In this document: in pieces, positions 27,000-37,106 of the stretch
How positions within the stretch are numbered: the first letter of the stretch is position 1
Layout of the letters: each line of letters begins with the position of its first letter
From: Sphingomonas sp. CCH21-G11
GTDB taxonomy: Bacteria; Pseudomonadota; Alphaproteobacteria; Sphingomonadales; Sphingomonadaceae
DNA: 64,000 nucleotides
Assembly: GCF_001555965.1 (NCBI RefSeq)
Contig: NZ_LSHX01000055.1
Location: forward strand, 50,193 to 114,192
Direction: 5' to 3'
The notes under the pieces: generated by a model
The model's database searches: none
Told to the model about the DNA's origin: nothing
Seen by the model: the letters and a program-made list of their open reading frames with translations, nothing else
Position numbers and translations under genes: made by a program

Positions 27000-28964
27000 A
27001 TGGCCGCGACCGACACCCAACTCGCCAACGCGATCCGGGCGCTTGCCATGGATGCGGTCGAAGCCGCCAATTCGGGCCATCCGGGGATGCCGATGGGGAT
27101 GGCGGACGCCGCGACCGTCCTGTTCACCCGGTTCCTGAAGCACGATCCCGCCGACCCGCGCTGGCCCGACCGCGATCGTTTCGTGTTGTCGGCCGGGCAT
27201 GGGTCGATGTTGATCTATGCGCTGCTGCACCTGACCGGCTATGCGCGCCCGACGATCGACGACATCCGCAATTTCCGCCAGCTCGGCAGCCCGTGTGCGG
27301 GGCACCCGGAGAATTTCGAGCTGCCCGGCGTGGAGACGACCACTGGGCCGCTGGGCCAGGGCTTTGCCACCGCGGTCGGCATGGCGATCGCCGAGCGTCA
27401 TTTGAACGCGGTGTTCGGCGATGCGCTGGTCGACCATCGCACCTGGGTGATCGCCGGCGACGGCTGCCTGATGGAAGGCATCAACCATGAGGCGGTGGGG
27501 CTGGCCGGGCATCTGAAGCTCGGGCGGTTGAACGTGCTGTGGGACGACAACCGCATCACCATCGACGGCGCGGTCGCGCTGTCGTCGAGCGAGGATATCC
27601 CCGCGCGCTATCGCGCATCGGGCTGGCACGTCGTCGAATGCGACGGGCATGACTTCGCCGATGTCGAGCGCGCGCTGACCGAAGCCCGTGACTCGGACCT
27701 GCCGTCGCTGATCCGCTGCCGCACGACGATCGGCAAGGGCGCGCCCAACAAGGGCGGCACCTCGGGCGTCCACGGATCGCCGCTCGGTACCGCCGAAGTC
27801 GCCGCCGCGCGCGAGGCGCTGGGTTGGACCGCGCCGCCGTTCGAGGTACCGCAGGACATTCGCGATGCGTGGCTGGCGGCGGGCAGGGCGCACGCCGGTC
27901 TTCACACCGAATGGCAGCAGCGCCTGGCAAGCCATCAAGATAAAGACGAATTTCTGCGACGGATGTCGGGCGAGCTATCCGCCGATTTCAGCCTCGCCGC
28001 GCATGTCGACGGACTGATCGCGGCCCCGCAGAAAGTCGCGACGCGCAAGGCGTCCGAATTGGCCCTGGGCGCGATCAATGCCCAGCTGCCCGAGACGATC
28101 GGCGGTTCGGCCGATCTGACCGGCTCCAACAACACGCGGACGAAGGATCAGGCACCGCTGACGACCGACGATTATTCGGGCCGCTATGTCAGCTATGGCA
28201 TCCGCGAATTCGGCATGGCAGCGGCGATGAACGGGATGGCGCTGCATGGTGGCGTCATCCCCTATGGCGGCACGTTCCTGGTCTTCGCCGATTATTGCCG
28301 CGCGGCGATCCGTCTGTCGGCGCTTCAGCAGGCGCGCGTCATCTATGTGCTCACGCACGATTCGATCGGGCTGGGCGAGGACGGGCCGACCCACCAGCCG
28401 GTCGAGCACCTGACCAGCCTGCGGTTGATCCCCAATCTGGAGGTCTATCGGCCCTGCGATGCGGTCGAGACCGCAGAATGCTGGGAACTCGCGCTGCGGC
28501 GCGCCGACGGCCCGGCGGTGCTGGCGCTCACCCGCCAGAACCTGCCCCAGCTGCGCACCGAAGCGGCGGGCGAGAACCGCTCGGCGCGCGGCGCCTATCG
28601 CCTGCAGGCGGCCAGCGCGCCGCGCCGCGTGGTGCTGATCGCCACCGGTTCCGAGGTCGAGATCGCGGTCGCGGTGCGCGCGGCGCTGGAGGAGCGCGGC
28701 ATCGGTGCCGACGTCGTGTCGATGCCGTGCTGGGAACGGTTCGACGCGCAGGACGCGGGTTATCGTGCCGACCTGTTGCCCGTCGACGCGCTGCGCGTGT
28801 CGATCGAGGCGGGAACGACGCTGGGCTGGGAACGCTATACCGGGACGGACGGGCTGCGCTTCGGGATCGACAGCTTCGGTGCGTCGGCACCAGCGCCTGT
28901 GCTCTACCAGCATTTCGGGCTGACCGCGGATGCGATCACGCCGCGGATCATCGAACGACTCTAA
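27000..28964 (+). CDS. tkt: transketolase
   Basis: A 654-residue thiamine-diphosphate enzyme of usual length. It moves two-carbon units between sugar phosphates in the pentose phosphate pathway. Seen are GHPGMPMGMADAA, HGSMLIYALLHL, the ThDP motif GDGCLMEGINHEA ending near an Asn, and the C-terminal HDSIGLGEDGPTHQPVEHL. An AAGGAG ribosome-binding site stands 6 nt before the ATG. It is the first gene of the tkt-gap-MOSC-pgk-fba-thiE run; the 166 nt upstream (26834-26999) hold no gene. Confidence 0.97.
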   Translation: MAATDTQLANAIRALAMDAVEAANSGHPGMPMGMADAATVLFTRFLKHDPADPRWPDRDRFVLSAGHGSMLIYALLHLTGYARPTIDDIRNFRQLGSPCAGHPENFELPGVETTTGPLGQGFATAVGMAIAERHLNAVFGDALVDHRTWVIAGDGCLMEGINHEAVGLAGHLKLGRLNVLWDDNRITIDGAVALSSSEDIPARYRASGWHVVECDGHDFADVERALTEARDSDLPSLIRCRTTIGKGAPNKGGTSGVHGSPLGTAEVAAAREALGWTAPPFEVPQDIRDAWLAAGRAHAGLHTEWQQRLASHQDKDEFLRRMSGELSADFSLAAHVDGLIAAPQKVATRKASELALGAINAQLPETIGGSADLTGSNNTRTKDQAPLTTDDYSGRYVSYGIREFGMAAAMNGMALHGGVIPYGGTFLVFADYCRAAIRLSALQQARVIYVLTHDSIGLGEDGPTHQPVEHLTSLRLIPNLEVYRPCDAVETAECWELALRRADGPAVLALTRQNLPQLRTEAAGENRSARGAYRLQAASAPRRVVLIATGSEVEIAVAVRAALEERGIGADVVSMPCWERFDAQDAGYRADLLPVDALRVSIEAGTTLGWERYTGTDGLRFGIDSFGASAPAPVLYQHFGLTADAITPRIIERL

Positions 28965-28988
28965 CGGCTTCACGGGAGTAAGCACGAC

Positions 28989-29996
28989 ATGACGAAGGTT
29001 GCGATCAACGGCTTTGGGCGCATCGGCCGCCTCGTGGCGCGCGCGATCCTGGAGCGTCCGGATTGCGGGCTCGAGCTGGTGACGATCAACGATCTTGCCG
29101 ATGCCAAGTCGAATGCGTGGCTGTTCAGCCGCGATTCGGTGCACGGCAAATATCCGGGCAGCGTCGCCGCCGACGGTACCGACCTGGTGATCGACGGCAA
29201 GCGCATCGCCGTCACCGCCGAGCGCGATCCCGCCAACCTGCCGCACGCCAAGCACGGCGTCGACATCGTGCTGGAATGCACGGGCTTCTTCACCGACCGC
29301 GCGTCGGCGCAGAAGCATATCGATGCAGGTGCCAAGAAGGTGCTGATTTCCGCCCCCGGCAAGAATGTCGACCTGACGGTCGTCTATGGCGTCAACCACG
29401 ACAAGCTGGAGGCCGCGCACACCATCGTGTCCAACGCGTCGTGCACGACCAACTGCCTGGCCCCGGTTGCCAAGGTGATGAATGACGCGATCGGGATCGA
29501 GCGCGGGCTGATGACCACCGTCCACGCCTATACCAACGATCAGAAGATCCTGGATCAGATCCATCCCGACCTGCGCCGCGCGCGGGCGGCCGCGATGTCG
29601 ATCATCCCGACCACCACCGGTGCTGCGCGCGCGGTGGGCGAAGTGCTGCCCGAGCTGAAGGGCAAGCTCGACGGTTCGGCGATCCGGGTGCCGGTGCCGG
29701 ACGTCAGCCTGGTTGACCTGACCTTCACGCCCGCGCGCGAAACGACGAAGGACGAGGTCAACGCGATCCTGAAGGCCGCGTCGGAAAGCGGGCCGCTTGC
29801 CGGCATCCTCGACTATTCGGACGAGCCTCTGGTCTCGATCGATCTGATGCACAATCAGGCGTCCTCGACAATCGACAGCCTGGAGACCGCGGTGATCGAC
29901 GGCAAGCTGGTGCGCGTCGTCAGCTGGTACGACAATGAATGGGGCTTCTCCAACCGCATGGTCGATACCGCCAGCGCGATGGCGAAGCTGGGCTGA
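28989..29996 (+). CDS. gap: glyceraldehyde-3-phosphate dehydrogenase, type I
   Basis: A 335-residue enzyme of glycolysis/gluconeogenesis. The NAD-binding start is [17 protein letters not shown], and the catalytic Cys152 lies in [26 protein letters not shown] and [13 protein letters not shown] are further signatures. It follows tkt by 24 nt with a GGGAG ribosome-binding site. Confidence 0.98.
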   Translation: MTKVAINGFGRIGRLVARAILERPDCGLELVTINDLADAKSNAWLFSRDSVHGKYPGSVAADGTDLVIDGKRIAVTAERDPANLPHAKHGVDIVLECTGFFTDRASAQKHIDAGAKKVLISAPGKNVDLTVVYGVNHDKLEAAHTIVSNASCTTNCLAPVAKVMNDAIGIERGLMTTVHAYTNDQKILDQIHPDLRRARAAAMSIIPTTTGAARAVGEVLPELKGKLDGSAIRVPVPDVSLVDLTFTPARETTKDEVNAILKAASESGPLAGILDYSDEPLVSIDLMHNQASSTIDSLETAVIDGKLVRVVSWYDNEWGFSNRMVDTASAMAKLG

Positions 29997-30005
29997 GCCA
30001 GGACG

Positions 30006-30464
30006 ATGACCGGTCGCCTCGCCGGGATCGCCCGACATGCCCGGCCCCGCGCGCCGATCGAGGTGGTCGACGCGGTGGCGGTCAGCGTCGATGGTGGCCT
30101 GCACGGTGATCTTCGCGGGGCGATCAAGCCCGGCGGTCGCGGCCGCCGCCAGGTGACGCTGATCGAGGCGGGCGACTGGGCACAGGCGATGGCGGAGGTC
30201 GGCCACACGCTGCCGTGGTGGCACCGGCGCGCCAACCTGCTGGTCGAGGGGCTCGACCTCCCGCAGCAGCCGGACATGCTGCTGCGCATCGGTACGGAGG
30301 TTGTGCTGCGCGTCACGGTCGAATGCGAACCGTGCAGCCGCATGGAGGAAGTCGCGCCCGGACTGCGTGCCGCGCTGACCCCGGACTGGCGGGGCGGGGC
30401 ATGTACGAAGGTCGTCACCGGTGGGACCATCCGCATCGGCGACGCAATAAGGATCGAAGCATGA
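30006..30464 (+). CDS. MOSC-domain protein within the glycolytic operon
   Basis: A 152-residue single MOSC (molybdenum cofactor sulfurase C-terminal) domain. Characteristic parts are [20 protein letters not shown] (basic loop), [25 protein letters not shown] and [12 protein letters not shown] with the conserved cysteine region. MOSC proteins handle sulfur for metal cofactors or act in detoxification of N-hydroxylated compounds (YiiM, YcbX). It is 9 nt after gap and overlaps pgk by 4 nt (ATGA), so it is translated with the glycolytic genes. Its link to glycolysis is unknown. Confidence 0.85.
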   Translation: MTGRLAGIARHARPRAPIEVVDAVAVSVDGGLHGDLRGAIKPGGRGRRQVTLIEAGDWAQAMAEVGHTLPWWHRRANLLVEGLDLPQQPDMLLRIGTEVVLRVTVECEPCSRMEEVAPGLRAALTPDWRGGACTKVVTGGTIRIGDAIRIEA

Positions 30465-31651
30465 GCCGCAATTTCAAGACCCTCGACGATATCGGTGACG
30501 TCACCGGCAAGCGCGTGCTGGTGCGCGAGGATTTGAACGTGCCGATGGCCGACGGCGCGGTGACCGACGACACGCGGCTGCGCGCCGCGGTGTCGACGAT
30601 CACCGAACTGGCCGATCGTGGCGCGATCGTCCTGATCCTGGCGCATTTCGGCCGGCCCAAGGTGCCGTCGCCCGAACATTCGACGGCCCAGATCACGCGC
30701 CCCCTGTCCGACGTGCTCGGTCGTGCGGTGCGATATATCGACTGGGAGGGCGCGGCGGAATCGGTCGCGACGCTCCAGCCCGGCGATATCGGGCTGCTCG
30801 AGAATACCCGATTCTTCGGCGGTGAGGAAAAGAACGATCCGGCGGTGGTCGAACGCTTCGCGGCGCTGGGCGACCTCTATGTCAACGATGCCTTCTCGGC
30901 CGCGCATCGCGCGCATGCCTCGACCGAGGGTCTGGCGCGTCGCCTGCCGGCCTTTGCCGGGCGTCAGATGGAGGCCGAGCTCGATGCGCTCGACAAGGCG
31001 CTGGGCAATCCCGAGCATCCCGTCGCCGCGGTGGTCGGCGGGGCGAAGGTGTCGACCAAGCTCGACGTGCTCAGGCATCTGGTCGCGCGCGTCGATCATC
31101 TGATCATCGGCGGCGGCATGGCCAACACCTTCCTCGCCGCGCGCGGCGTCGATGTCGGCAAAAGCCTGTGCGAGCATGACCTGACCGCAACCGCGGAGGC
31201 GATCCTGGATGCGGCCGATGCCGCCAACTGTACCGTCCACCTGCCCTATGACGTGATGGTCGCGACCGAGTTCGCCGCGCACCCCGCATCGCTGCGCACC
31301 GCCAATGTCCATGAGGTCGCCGCCGACGAGATGATCCTCGACATCGGACCCGCAGCGACTGAGGCGCTCGCCGACGTGCTCAAGACCTGTCGCACGCTCG
31401 TGTGGAACGGCCCGCTCGGCGCGTTCGAGACGCCCCCGTTCGATGCTGCGACCGTGGCGCTGGCCCGCACCGCCGCCGCGCTGACCCGCGAGGGGTCGCT
31501 GGTGTCGGTCGCCGGCGGAGGCGACACCGTCGCCGCGCTCAACCAGGCCGGGGTCGCGGCCGACATGACCTTCGTCTCGACCGCCGGCGGCGCGTTCCTC
31601 GAATGGATGGAGGGCAAGGCGTTGCCCGGCGTCGCTGCCCTTGCCCGCTAA
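30461..31651 (+). CDS. pgk: phosphoglycerate kinase
   Basis: A 396-residue enzyme of usual length; the ATG at 30461 overlaps the MOSC stop. It shows [12 protein letters not shown] near the start, [39 protein letters not shown] and the C-terminal [11 protein letters not shown]. It makes ATP from 1,3-bisphosphoglycerate. The longer open frame upstream of 30461 is a shadow of the MOSC gene. Confidence 0.98.
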   Translation: MSRNFKTLDDIGDVTGKRVLVREDLNVPMADGAVTDDTRLRAAVSTITELADRGAIVLILAHFGRPKVPSPEHSTAQITRPLSDVLGRAVRYIDWEGAAESVATLQPGDIGLLENTRFFGGEEKNDPAVVERFAALGDLYVNDAFSAAHRAHASTEGLARRLPAFAGRQMEAELDALDKALGNPEHPVAAVVGGAKVSTKLDVLRHLVARVDHLIIGGGMANTFLAARGVDVGKSLCEHDLTATAEAILDAADAANCTVHLPYDVMVATEFAAHPASLRTANVHEVAADEMILDIGPAATEALADVLKTCRTLVWNGPLGAFETPPFDAATVALARTAAALTREGSLVSVAGGGDTVAALNQAGVAADMTFVSTAGGAFLEWMEGKALPGVAALAR

Positions 31652-31684
31652 GCCGAACCGAACCCGTACAGGAGAACAGAGTTG

Positions 31685-32590
31685 ATGAACCAGGCCGACA
31701 TGACTGCCCGGATCGCCGAGGGCAGGGGCTTCATCGCCGCGCTCGACCAGTCGGGCGGATCGACGCCCAAGGCGCTCAAGGGCTATGGCGTCGACGAAAC
31801 CGCGTGGTCGACCGATGAGGAGATGTTCGCGCTCATCCACGCCATGCGGGCGCGGATCATCACTTCGCCCGTATTCACCGGCGACAAGGTGCTGGGCGCG
31901 ATCCTGTTCGAGCGGACGATGGACGGCGAAGTGGCGGGGCAGCCGACCCCTGCGGCGCTGATCGCGCGCGGGGTCGTGCCGTTCATCAAGATCGACAAGG
32001 GGCTGGAAGACGAGGCGAACGGCGTCCAGCTGATGAAGCCGATGCCCGATCTCGACACGCTGCTCACCCGCGCGCGGGCGCTGGGCGTGTTCGGGACCAA
32101 GGAGCGTTCGGTCATCAACCTTGCCAACCAGGCCGGCATCGCGGCCGTCGTCGCGCAGCAGTTCGAGGTGGCACGTCAGGTCCTGGCGAGCGGGCTGGTG
32201 CCGATCATCGAGCCGGAGGTGAACATCAAGTCGCCCGAGCGCGCGGCCGCCGACGCGATCCTGCGCGACGAGATCCTGCTGGCGCTCGACGCGATGCCGG
32301 GTGACGACCGCGTGATGCTCAAACTGTCGATCCCCGCCACGCCGGGCCTGTTCGATCCGCTGGTCGATCATCCGCGCGTGTTGCGCGTCGTCGCGCTGTC
32401 GGGCGGCTATGCGCGCCCCGAGGCCTGTGCCGAGCTGGCGAAGAATCGCGGCATGATCGCAAGTTTCAGCCGCGCCCTGCTCGAGGAGCTGCGCCATCCG
32501 ATGAGCGACGCGGAATTCGACGCCGCACTCGGCACAGCGATCGACGACATCTACACCGCGTCGGTCGACAAGGTCGCCGTGCCGGCATGA
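31685..32590 (+). CDS. class I fructose-bisphosphate aldolase
   Basis: A 301-residue protein from the ATG at 31685, preceded by CAGGAGAACAG. It belongs to the bacterial class I (Schiff-base) aldolases of the staphylococcal type: AALDQSGGSTPKALKGYG near the N-terminus, FIKIDKGLE with a lysine, and IIEPEVNIKS with the lysine-adjacent acid. No zinc-binding His pattern of class II enzymes is present. It cleaves fructose 1,6-bisphosphate and fits its glycolytic neighbours. Confidence 0.93.
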   Translation: MNQADMTARIAEGRGFIAALDQSGGSTPKALKGYGVDETAWSTDEEMFALIHAMRARIITSPVFTGDKVLGAILFERTMDGEVAGQPTPAALIARGVVPFIKIDKGLEDEANGVQLMKPMPDLDTLLTRARALGVFGTKERSVINLANQAGIAAVVAQQFEVARQVLASGLVPIIEPEVNIKSPERAAADAILRDEILLALDAMPGDDRVMLKLSIPATPGLFDPLVDHPRVLRVVALSGGYARPEACAELAKNRGMIASFSRALLEELRHPMSDAEFDAALGTAIDDIYTASVDKVAVPA

Positions 32591-32597
32591 CCGCGGC

Positions 32598-33314
32598 ATG
32601 ACCGACGACGATCCGCTCGGCCCGCTCGACCCCGATTTCGCCGCGCAGTTCGTGCGCGACGATCGGCGTCCGGCCTGCCAGCTCTATCTGGTGTCGCCGC
32701 TGGACGTGGGCGGGGGTTTCCCCGACCGGCTGGCGCGTGCGCTCGATGCCGGGCCGGCGGCGGCGTTCCAGTTCCGGGTCAAGGGCGTCGACCAGCATCA
32801 GGCCGCACGTTTGGCCGAGCCGCTGCAGCGCATCTGCGCCGATCGCGATGTCGCCTTCATCGTCAACGACGATGTGTCGCTCGCCCGGCGGCTGGGGGCG
32901 GACGGCGTCCACCTGGGGCAGGGCGACGGCGATCCGCGCGAGGCGCGTCAACTGGTCGGGCCATCGATGCAGATTGGCGTGACGTGTCACGACAGCCGCC
33001 ATTTGGCGATGGAAGCGGGCGAGGCGGGGGCGGATTATGTCGCGTTCGGCGCCTTCTTTCCTTCGACGACGAAGGATGCGCGCCACCGTGCGGATCCCGT
33101 GCTGCTCAGCTGGTGGACGACGGTGTTCGAGCTGCCCTGCGTGGCGATCGGCGGGATCACCCCCGCAAACGCGCCCGCGCTGATCGCGGCCGGTGCGGAT
33201 TTCATCGCGGTTTCGGGCGCGGTGTGGGCGGGCGACGAAGTGCAGGCGATGCGCGATTTCGCCGCGGTGCTGGGGTCCGGGGGGCAGGACACGTCTGTCG
33301 CAGCCCCGAAATAA
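32598..33314 (+). CDS. thiE: thiamine phosphate synthase (ThiE-like)
   Basis: A 238-residue TIM barrel. Signatures are FQFRVKG, FIVNDDVSLARRLGADGVH followed by LGQGD, FGAFFPSTTKDARHRADP and AIGGITPANAPALIAAGADF. It couples the pyrimidine and thiazole parts of thiamine. The N-terminal 30 residues are longer than in typical ThiE. It starts 7 nt after the aldolase gene. Thiamine diphosphate is the cofactor of transketolase, the first gene of this run, so the pairing makes sense. No TPP riboswitch was seen. Confidence 0.88.
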   Translation: MTDDDPLGPLDPDFAAQFVRDDRRPACQLYLVSPLDVGGGFPDRLARALDAGPAAAFQFRVKGVDQHQAARLAEPLQRICADRDVAFIVNDDVSLARRLGADGVHLGQGDGDPREARQLVGPSMQIGVTCHDSRHLAMEAGEAGADYVAFGAFFPSTTKDARHRADPVLLSWWTTVFELPCVAIGGITPANAPALIAAGADFIAVSGAVWAGDEVQAMRDFAAVLGSGGQDTSVAAPK

Positions 33315-33563
33315 CGACTGCACCGCGCACGACGGCCGCGCATTTTATGCGCGCAGCGGTCGAAATCGCTTGTCAGATTAGATCCATTTTTGCAGCATCT
33401 TGTTCTGGCGTTCCGCAGGGCGCCGGACGCGGCGTCGGACGGCATGGTTTCGTTCGATGCGGCGGAGACATATTCACCAGTTCGACCGACAGCCGGCAAG
33501 CGGCGCGGCGGAAACAGGTGGAGACGGAGAGGCCTGGATTCACTTCCGAAGGGGGAAGATTCC

Positions 33564-35885
33564 ATGCTGGTCACCTGCGCGCGGTCGACGACCGCGATGA
33601 TCGTCGTATCGCTTGCTTCGCTTTCATCCCTGTCGCCCGCCGCGCGCGCCCAGTCGGTCGCCGGTGCCGCCAGCCAGCGGCCGGAAACGCCGCCGGACGA
33701 GGAAATCTATGTCACCGGCCGGCGCGTGTCCGATGCCGAGGTCGCGATCGGCACCGACCAGACGACGTCGACGATCTCGATCACGCGTGAGGCGCTGCTG
33801 TCCGCGCCGGCGGGGATTTCGGGCCTCAAGATGCTCGAGGGGCTGCCCGGGTTCAACGTCCAGGCCAACGACGCGCTCGGTCTCTATGAATTCGGCAACT
33901 CGGTGTTCGTCCGCGCCTTCAATTTCCAGCAGATCGGCTTCGTGCTCGACGGCGTGCCGATGGGGCGTTCGGATCAGTTCGGGGGCAGCCCGATCTTCCG
34001 CTATGTCGAGAACGAGAATCTCGAGCGGGTGACCGCCAGCCCCGGCGCGGGCGACGTGTCGCTACCCAGCTATGCCTCGCTTGGCCCCATCGTTCAGTAT
34101 TTCACCACCGACCCCAATGATGAAATGGGCGCGACCGGCCAGTTCACCGTCGGCGCCGATTCCTTCACGCGCGGCTATCTCCGCCTCGATACCGGCAATC
34201 TCGGCGGCTTCTCCGCCTATGCCAGCTATTCGAAGCTCGACGCCGATGTGTGGCGCGGGCCGGGCACGATCGATCGCGAACATGTCGAGGCCAAGGCGCG
34301 CTATGCGTTCGGCGATCACGCGATCCGCGCACGCTTTCTCTACAACGACTATTTCGACTTCGATTCGCCGGCGATCAGCCAGGCGCAATATGAGGGGACG
34401 GCGGGCGATCCGTTCGGGCGCAGCGGCCGCTATTTCGCCTATCTGGCCGAGGTGCCGGTGCTGGCGCCGCTGGCGACCGCGCCGACCATTCCGTTCTCGA
34501 ACGCGCTGTACAATCAGTATTTCAAGCAGGCGATCAACTCGCGCACCGACTATCTCTACAGCGTTTCCGGCGATTTCCAGGTAACGGGCGGCTTCTCGTT
34601 CAAGCCGGTCCTCTATTATGAGGACAAGAAGGGATACGGCGTATCGCCCGAAGCCTATGCGACCTCGCTTGCGTCCCACAACGCCCAGCGCCTGATCGTG
34701 CCCGGCCTGTTTGCGCCGCGCGGCCTGCAATACGGCCTGTCGACGATCGAGGGCACACGGTACGGCGTCGTCGGCGACTTCAGCGTCGATGTCGGCCCGC
34801 ACCTGGTCCAGTTTGGCTTCTGGGGCGAGAATGACGATTATCATCGCACCCAGGACCGCTTCAACCACGCCAACGGCAATCCCGACGGCGAGCCGCTGCT
34901 GAACGAGCCGGTCCACCGCCAGCGCGATTACGTCTCGACCCGCGAAACGCTGCAACTCCATGCCAAGCTGTCGCTCAACCTGCTCGACGACCGGCTCAAG
35001 CTCGATCTCGGGGCCAAGGGGTTGACCATCGGCTACGAAATCCGGGGGTATCGCAACCCCGCGGACTATATCGCGCGACGCCAGCCGCGCCTGACCGACC
35101 GTTATGAAGATCTGTTCCTCCCCCAGGTCGGGGCGGTCTTCAACATCACCCGACGCGAACAGATTTTCGCGTCCTATTCGGAGAACATGGCGTTGCCGCG
35201 CGGTGCCGACGACATCTTCTCCGCCGCCAGCCCGCTCGCGCCCGGACCGGATGCGGAAACATCGAAGAATTACGAGCTCGGCTTTCGTACCAATCGCCCG
35301 GCATTCAATGCGTCGCTTGCGCTGTTCTACACGCGCTTCGACAACCGGCTTCAGTCCTTTGCGGCACCCGTCCCGGGTTCGCCGCAGCTCGAGACCTTTT
35401 TCCAGAATGTCGGATCGGTCGAGTCCTATGGCGCGGAATTGACCGGCATCGTCAAGCCGGTCGACTTCCTCTACGTCAACGCCAACGTCACCTACAACAT
35501 CGCGAAATTCCTGGACAATTATTCGACGCTGTCGATCGCGGGCAACCGGGTGCCCGACAATGCCGAATGGCTGGTCCAGGCCGGGGTGACGATCGAGCCG
35601 ACCAGCTGGCTCGTCGCCAACTTCTCCGGACGTTACCTGAGCGAGCGCAACACCAATTTCATCAATAGCCAGCAAATCCCCGGCTACGCGATCTTCAACG
35701 CCTATGTCGACTTCGGCGAAGGCATCGACGCCGGACCGTTCAAGGCGATCCGTATCCGCGCCAATGTCGATAACCTGTTCAACAAGGACTATCTGGGCAC
35801 GATCAACGTCGCGACGACGGGGCTCGCGACCTTCCGGCCCGGCCCCGACCGGACGTGGCAGCTTTCGATCCGCGCCGATTTGTAG
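33564..35885 (+). CDS. TonB-dependent outer-membrane receptor
   Basis: A 773-residue protein from the ATG at 33564, after GGGGGAAGA. A signal peptide ends near ARA (residue 29), followed by [11 protein letters not shown], the usual lead into the plug domain. The plug holds [20 protein letters not shown] and [20 protein letters not shown]. The rest shows alternating beta-barrel strands, and the last residues ([10 protein letters not shown]) end with a hydrophobic pattern. It imports an unknown ligand by TonB energy. No regulator or degradative gene adjoins it. The upstream gap 33315-33563 includes an AT-rich patch near 33365-33400 where a promoter may lie. Confidence 0.92.
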   Translation: MLVTCARSTTAMIVVSLASLSSLSPAARAQSVAGAASQRPETPPDEEIYVTGRRVSDAEVAIGTDQTTSTISITREALLSAPAGISGLKMLEGLPGFNVQANDALGLYEFGNSVFVRAFNFQQIGFVLDGVPMGRSDQFGGSPIFRYVENENLERVTASPGAGDVSLPSYASLGPIVQYFTTDPNDEMGATGQFTVGADSFTRGYLRLDTGNLGGFSAYASYSKLDADVWRGPGTIDREHVEAKARYAFGDHAIRARFLYNDYFDFDSPAISQAQYEGTAGDPFGRSGRYFAYLAEVPVLAPLATAPTIPFSNALYNQYFKQAINSRTDYLYSVSGDFQVTGGFSFKPVLYYEDKKGYGVSPEAYATSLASHNAQRLIVPGLFAPRGLQYGLSTIEGTRYGVVGDFSVDVGPHLVQFGFWGENDDYHRTQDRFNHANGNPDGEPLLNEPVHRQRDYVSTRETLQLHAKLSLNLLDDRLKLDLGAKGLTIGYEIRGYRNPADYIARRQPRLTDRYEDLFLPQVGAVFNITRREQIFASYSENMALPRGADDIFSAASPLAPGPDAETSKNYELGFRTNRPAFNASLALFYTRFDNRLQSFAAPVPGSPQLETFFQNVGSVESYGAELTGIVKPVDFLYVNANVTYNIAKFLDNYSTLSIAGNRVPDNAEWLVQAGVTIEPTSWLVANFSGRYLSERNTNFINSQQIPGYAIFNAYVDFGEGIDAGPFKAIRIRANVDNLFNKDYLGTINVATTGLATFRPGPDRTWQLSIRADL

Positions 35886-35894
35886 ACCAGGTTC

Positions 35895-35931
35895 GCCGCG
35901 GGACCGGGACGGATGCCCCCGGTCCCGCGGC
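35895..35931 (+). terminator. hairpin after the TonB receptor gene
   Basis: A perfect 14-bp stem: GCCGCGGGACCGGG (35895-35908), a 9-nt loop and CCCGGTCCCGCGGC (35918-35931), starting 10 nt after the stop codon. There is no T-tract, so it may end transcription or protect the mRNA 3' end. Confidence 0.6.
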
Positions 35932-36091
35932 ACGACCCACCCGGCTTCCCTGCCTCGCCCGATCGGGCACTGTCCGCGCGCCGCCGACGGTGGGTGCCCG
36001 CAATCGGGCAATATCGTGGAGGTTCTTGCCCCCGCGCGCCTGCACGGATAAAGGCCCGGCTTCTCGCTCTTTCCAACTTGCAGGCACAGCC

Positions 36092-36655
36092 ATGAAGATC
36101 AGCGGCGTCGACATTCGCCCCGGCAACATCATCGAATATGAAGGCGGCATCTGGCGCGCCGTGAAGATTCAGCACACCCAGCCGGGCAAGGGCGGTGCCT
36201 ATATGCAGGTCGAGATGAAGAACCTGCGCGACGGCCGCAAGAACAACGTCCGCTTCCGCTCGGCCGAGACGGTCGAGCGCGTCCGGCTGGATACCAAGGA
36301 TTTCCAGTTCCTCTATCCCGAGGGCGACATGCTCGTCTTCATGGACAAGGAAACCTATGAACAGACCACGCTGCCCCGCGACTTGCTGGGCGATGCGGCC
36401 GCCTTCCTTCAGGACGGCATGGACGTGGTGATGGAACTCTATGACGAGGAAGCGATCAGCGTCCAGCTGCCCGACACGATCGAGGCGACGATCGTCGAGG
36501 CGGATGCGGTGGTAAAGGGCCAGACCGCGTCGTCGAGCTACAAGCCCGCTGTCCTCGACAATGGCGTGCGCGTGATGGTGCCGCCGCATATCGGCGCGGG
36601 CACCCGCATCGTCGTCGATGTCTATGAACAGACCTATGTCCGCCGCGCGGATTGA
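36092..36655 (+). CDS. efp: translation elongation factor P
   Basis: A 187-residue protein of usual length with three KOW/OB-like domains. It begins [19 protein letters not shown], and the loop [12 protein letters not shown] holds the tip lysine Lys33 that is modified by lysylation in many bacteria. It rescues ribosomes stalled at polyproline; the Pro-rich NuoC tail encoded in this window would be such a substrate. The frame upstream of 36092 is non-conserved. Confidence 0.97.
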   Translation: MKISGVDIRPGNIIEYEGGIWRAVKIQHTQPGKGGAYMQVEMKNLRDGRKNNVRFRSAETVERVRLDTKDFQFLYPEGDMLVFMDKETYEQTTLPRDLLGDAAAFLQDGMDVVMELYDEEAISVQLPDTIEATIVEADAVVKGQTASSSYKPAVLDNGVRVMVPPHIGAGTRIVVDVYEQTYVRRAD

Positions 36656-36660
36656 ACGAC

Positions 36661-36978
36661 ATGCCGACGATCATCACGGACGCGCGCAGCTTTCGCGCTG
36701 ACCGCGCCTGGGGCGCGCGCGACCTGGCCGAGATCGACGGCGCGACAGTGCGGCTGCATTGGACCGACCAGCCCTATAAGTGGCACGTCAATGACGGTGC
36801 CGAGGTGTTCGTGGTCATCGATGGTACGGTCGACATGCACTATCGCCTGGCGGGCGAAGAGCATCGCGTGCTGCTGAACAGCGGCGATATCTTCATGGCC
36901 GATGTGGGCGACGAGCATGTCGCGCGTCCGCAGGGCGAGGCGCGCATCCTGGTCGTCGAACGAAAAGGCTCGGTGTAA
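36661..36978 (+). CDS. small cupin-domain protein
   Basis: A 105-residue single-domain cupin from the ATG at 36661; a TTG at 36652 is possible. It shows DQPYKWHVNDGAEVFVVIDG and DIFMADVGDEHVARPQGEAR, the two cupin motifs, with His, Glu and a second His as likely metal ligands. The ligand is unknown. It starts 5 nt after efp and is probably cotranscribed with it. Confidence 0.82.
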   Translation: MPTIITDARSFRADRAWGARDLAEIDGATVRLHWTDQPYKWHVNDGAEVFVVIDGTVDMHYRLAGEEHRVLLNSGDIFMADVGDEHVARPQGEARILVVERKGSV

Positions 36979-36989
36979 GAGCCTTTGAA

Positions 36990-37092
36990 TCTCCCTCTCC
37001 CCGTCGGGGGGAGGGTCGGGGAGAGGGGCTGGCTTAGGCCGGTCGATCTCCCCTCATTCCCTTCTCCCAACCCTCTCCCCATGGGGGAGCGG
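36990..37092. repeat. pyrimidine/purine-rich inverted repeat
   Basis: CTCCCTCTCCCCGTCGGGGG then GAGGGTCGGGGAGAGGGG on one side, and CCCTCATTCCCTTCTCCC with CCCTCTCCCCATGGGGGAGC on the other. The arms can pair with one another in several ways. This type of gagaggg/ccctctc repeat is widespread in proteobacterial intergenic regions. It separates the cupin and inositol monophosphatase genes. Confidence 0.7.
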
Positions 37093-37106
37093 GCCAAAGG
37101 TTTAAC

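Noticed and set aside
27975..30224. 749-codon minus-strand frame across tkt and gap
   Set aside because: Antisense shadow of two conserved enzymes, no domain seen.
29855..32599. 914-codon minus-strand frame opposite pgk, aldolase and MOSC genes
   Set aside because: Same shadow effect; the plus-strand genes carry clear family motifs and ribosome-binding sites.
32598..33314. TPP riboswitch for thiE
   Set aside because: Only 7 nt separate thiE from the upstream aldolase gene and no CTGAGA-type core was found.
34062..36011. 649-codon minus-strand frame opposite the TonB receptor
   Set aside because: Antisense shadow; the plus strand has signal peptide, plug and barrel features.
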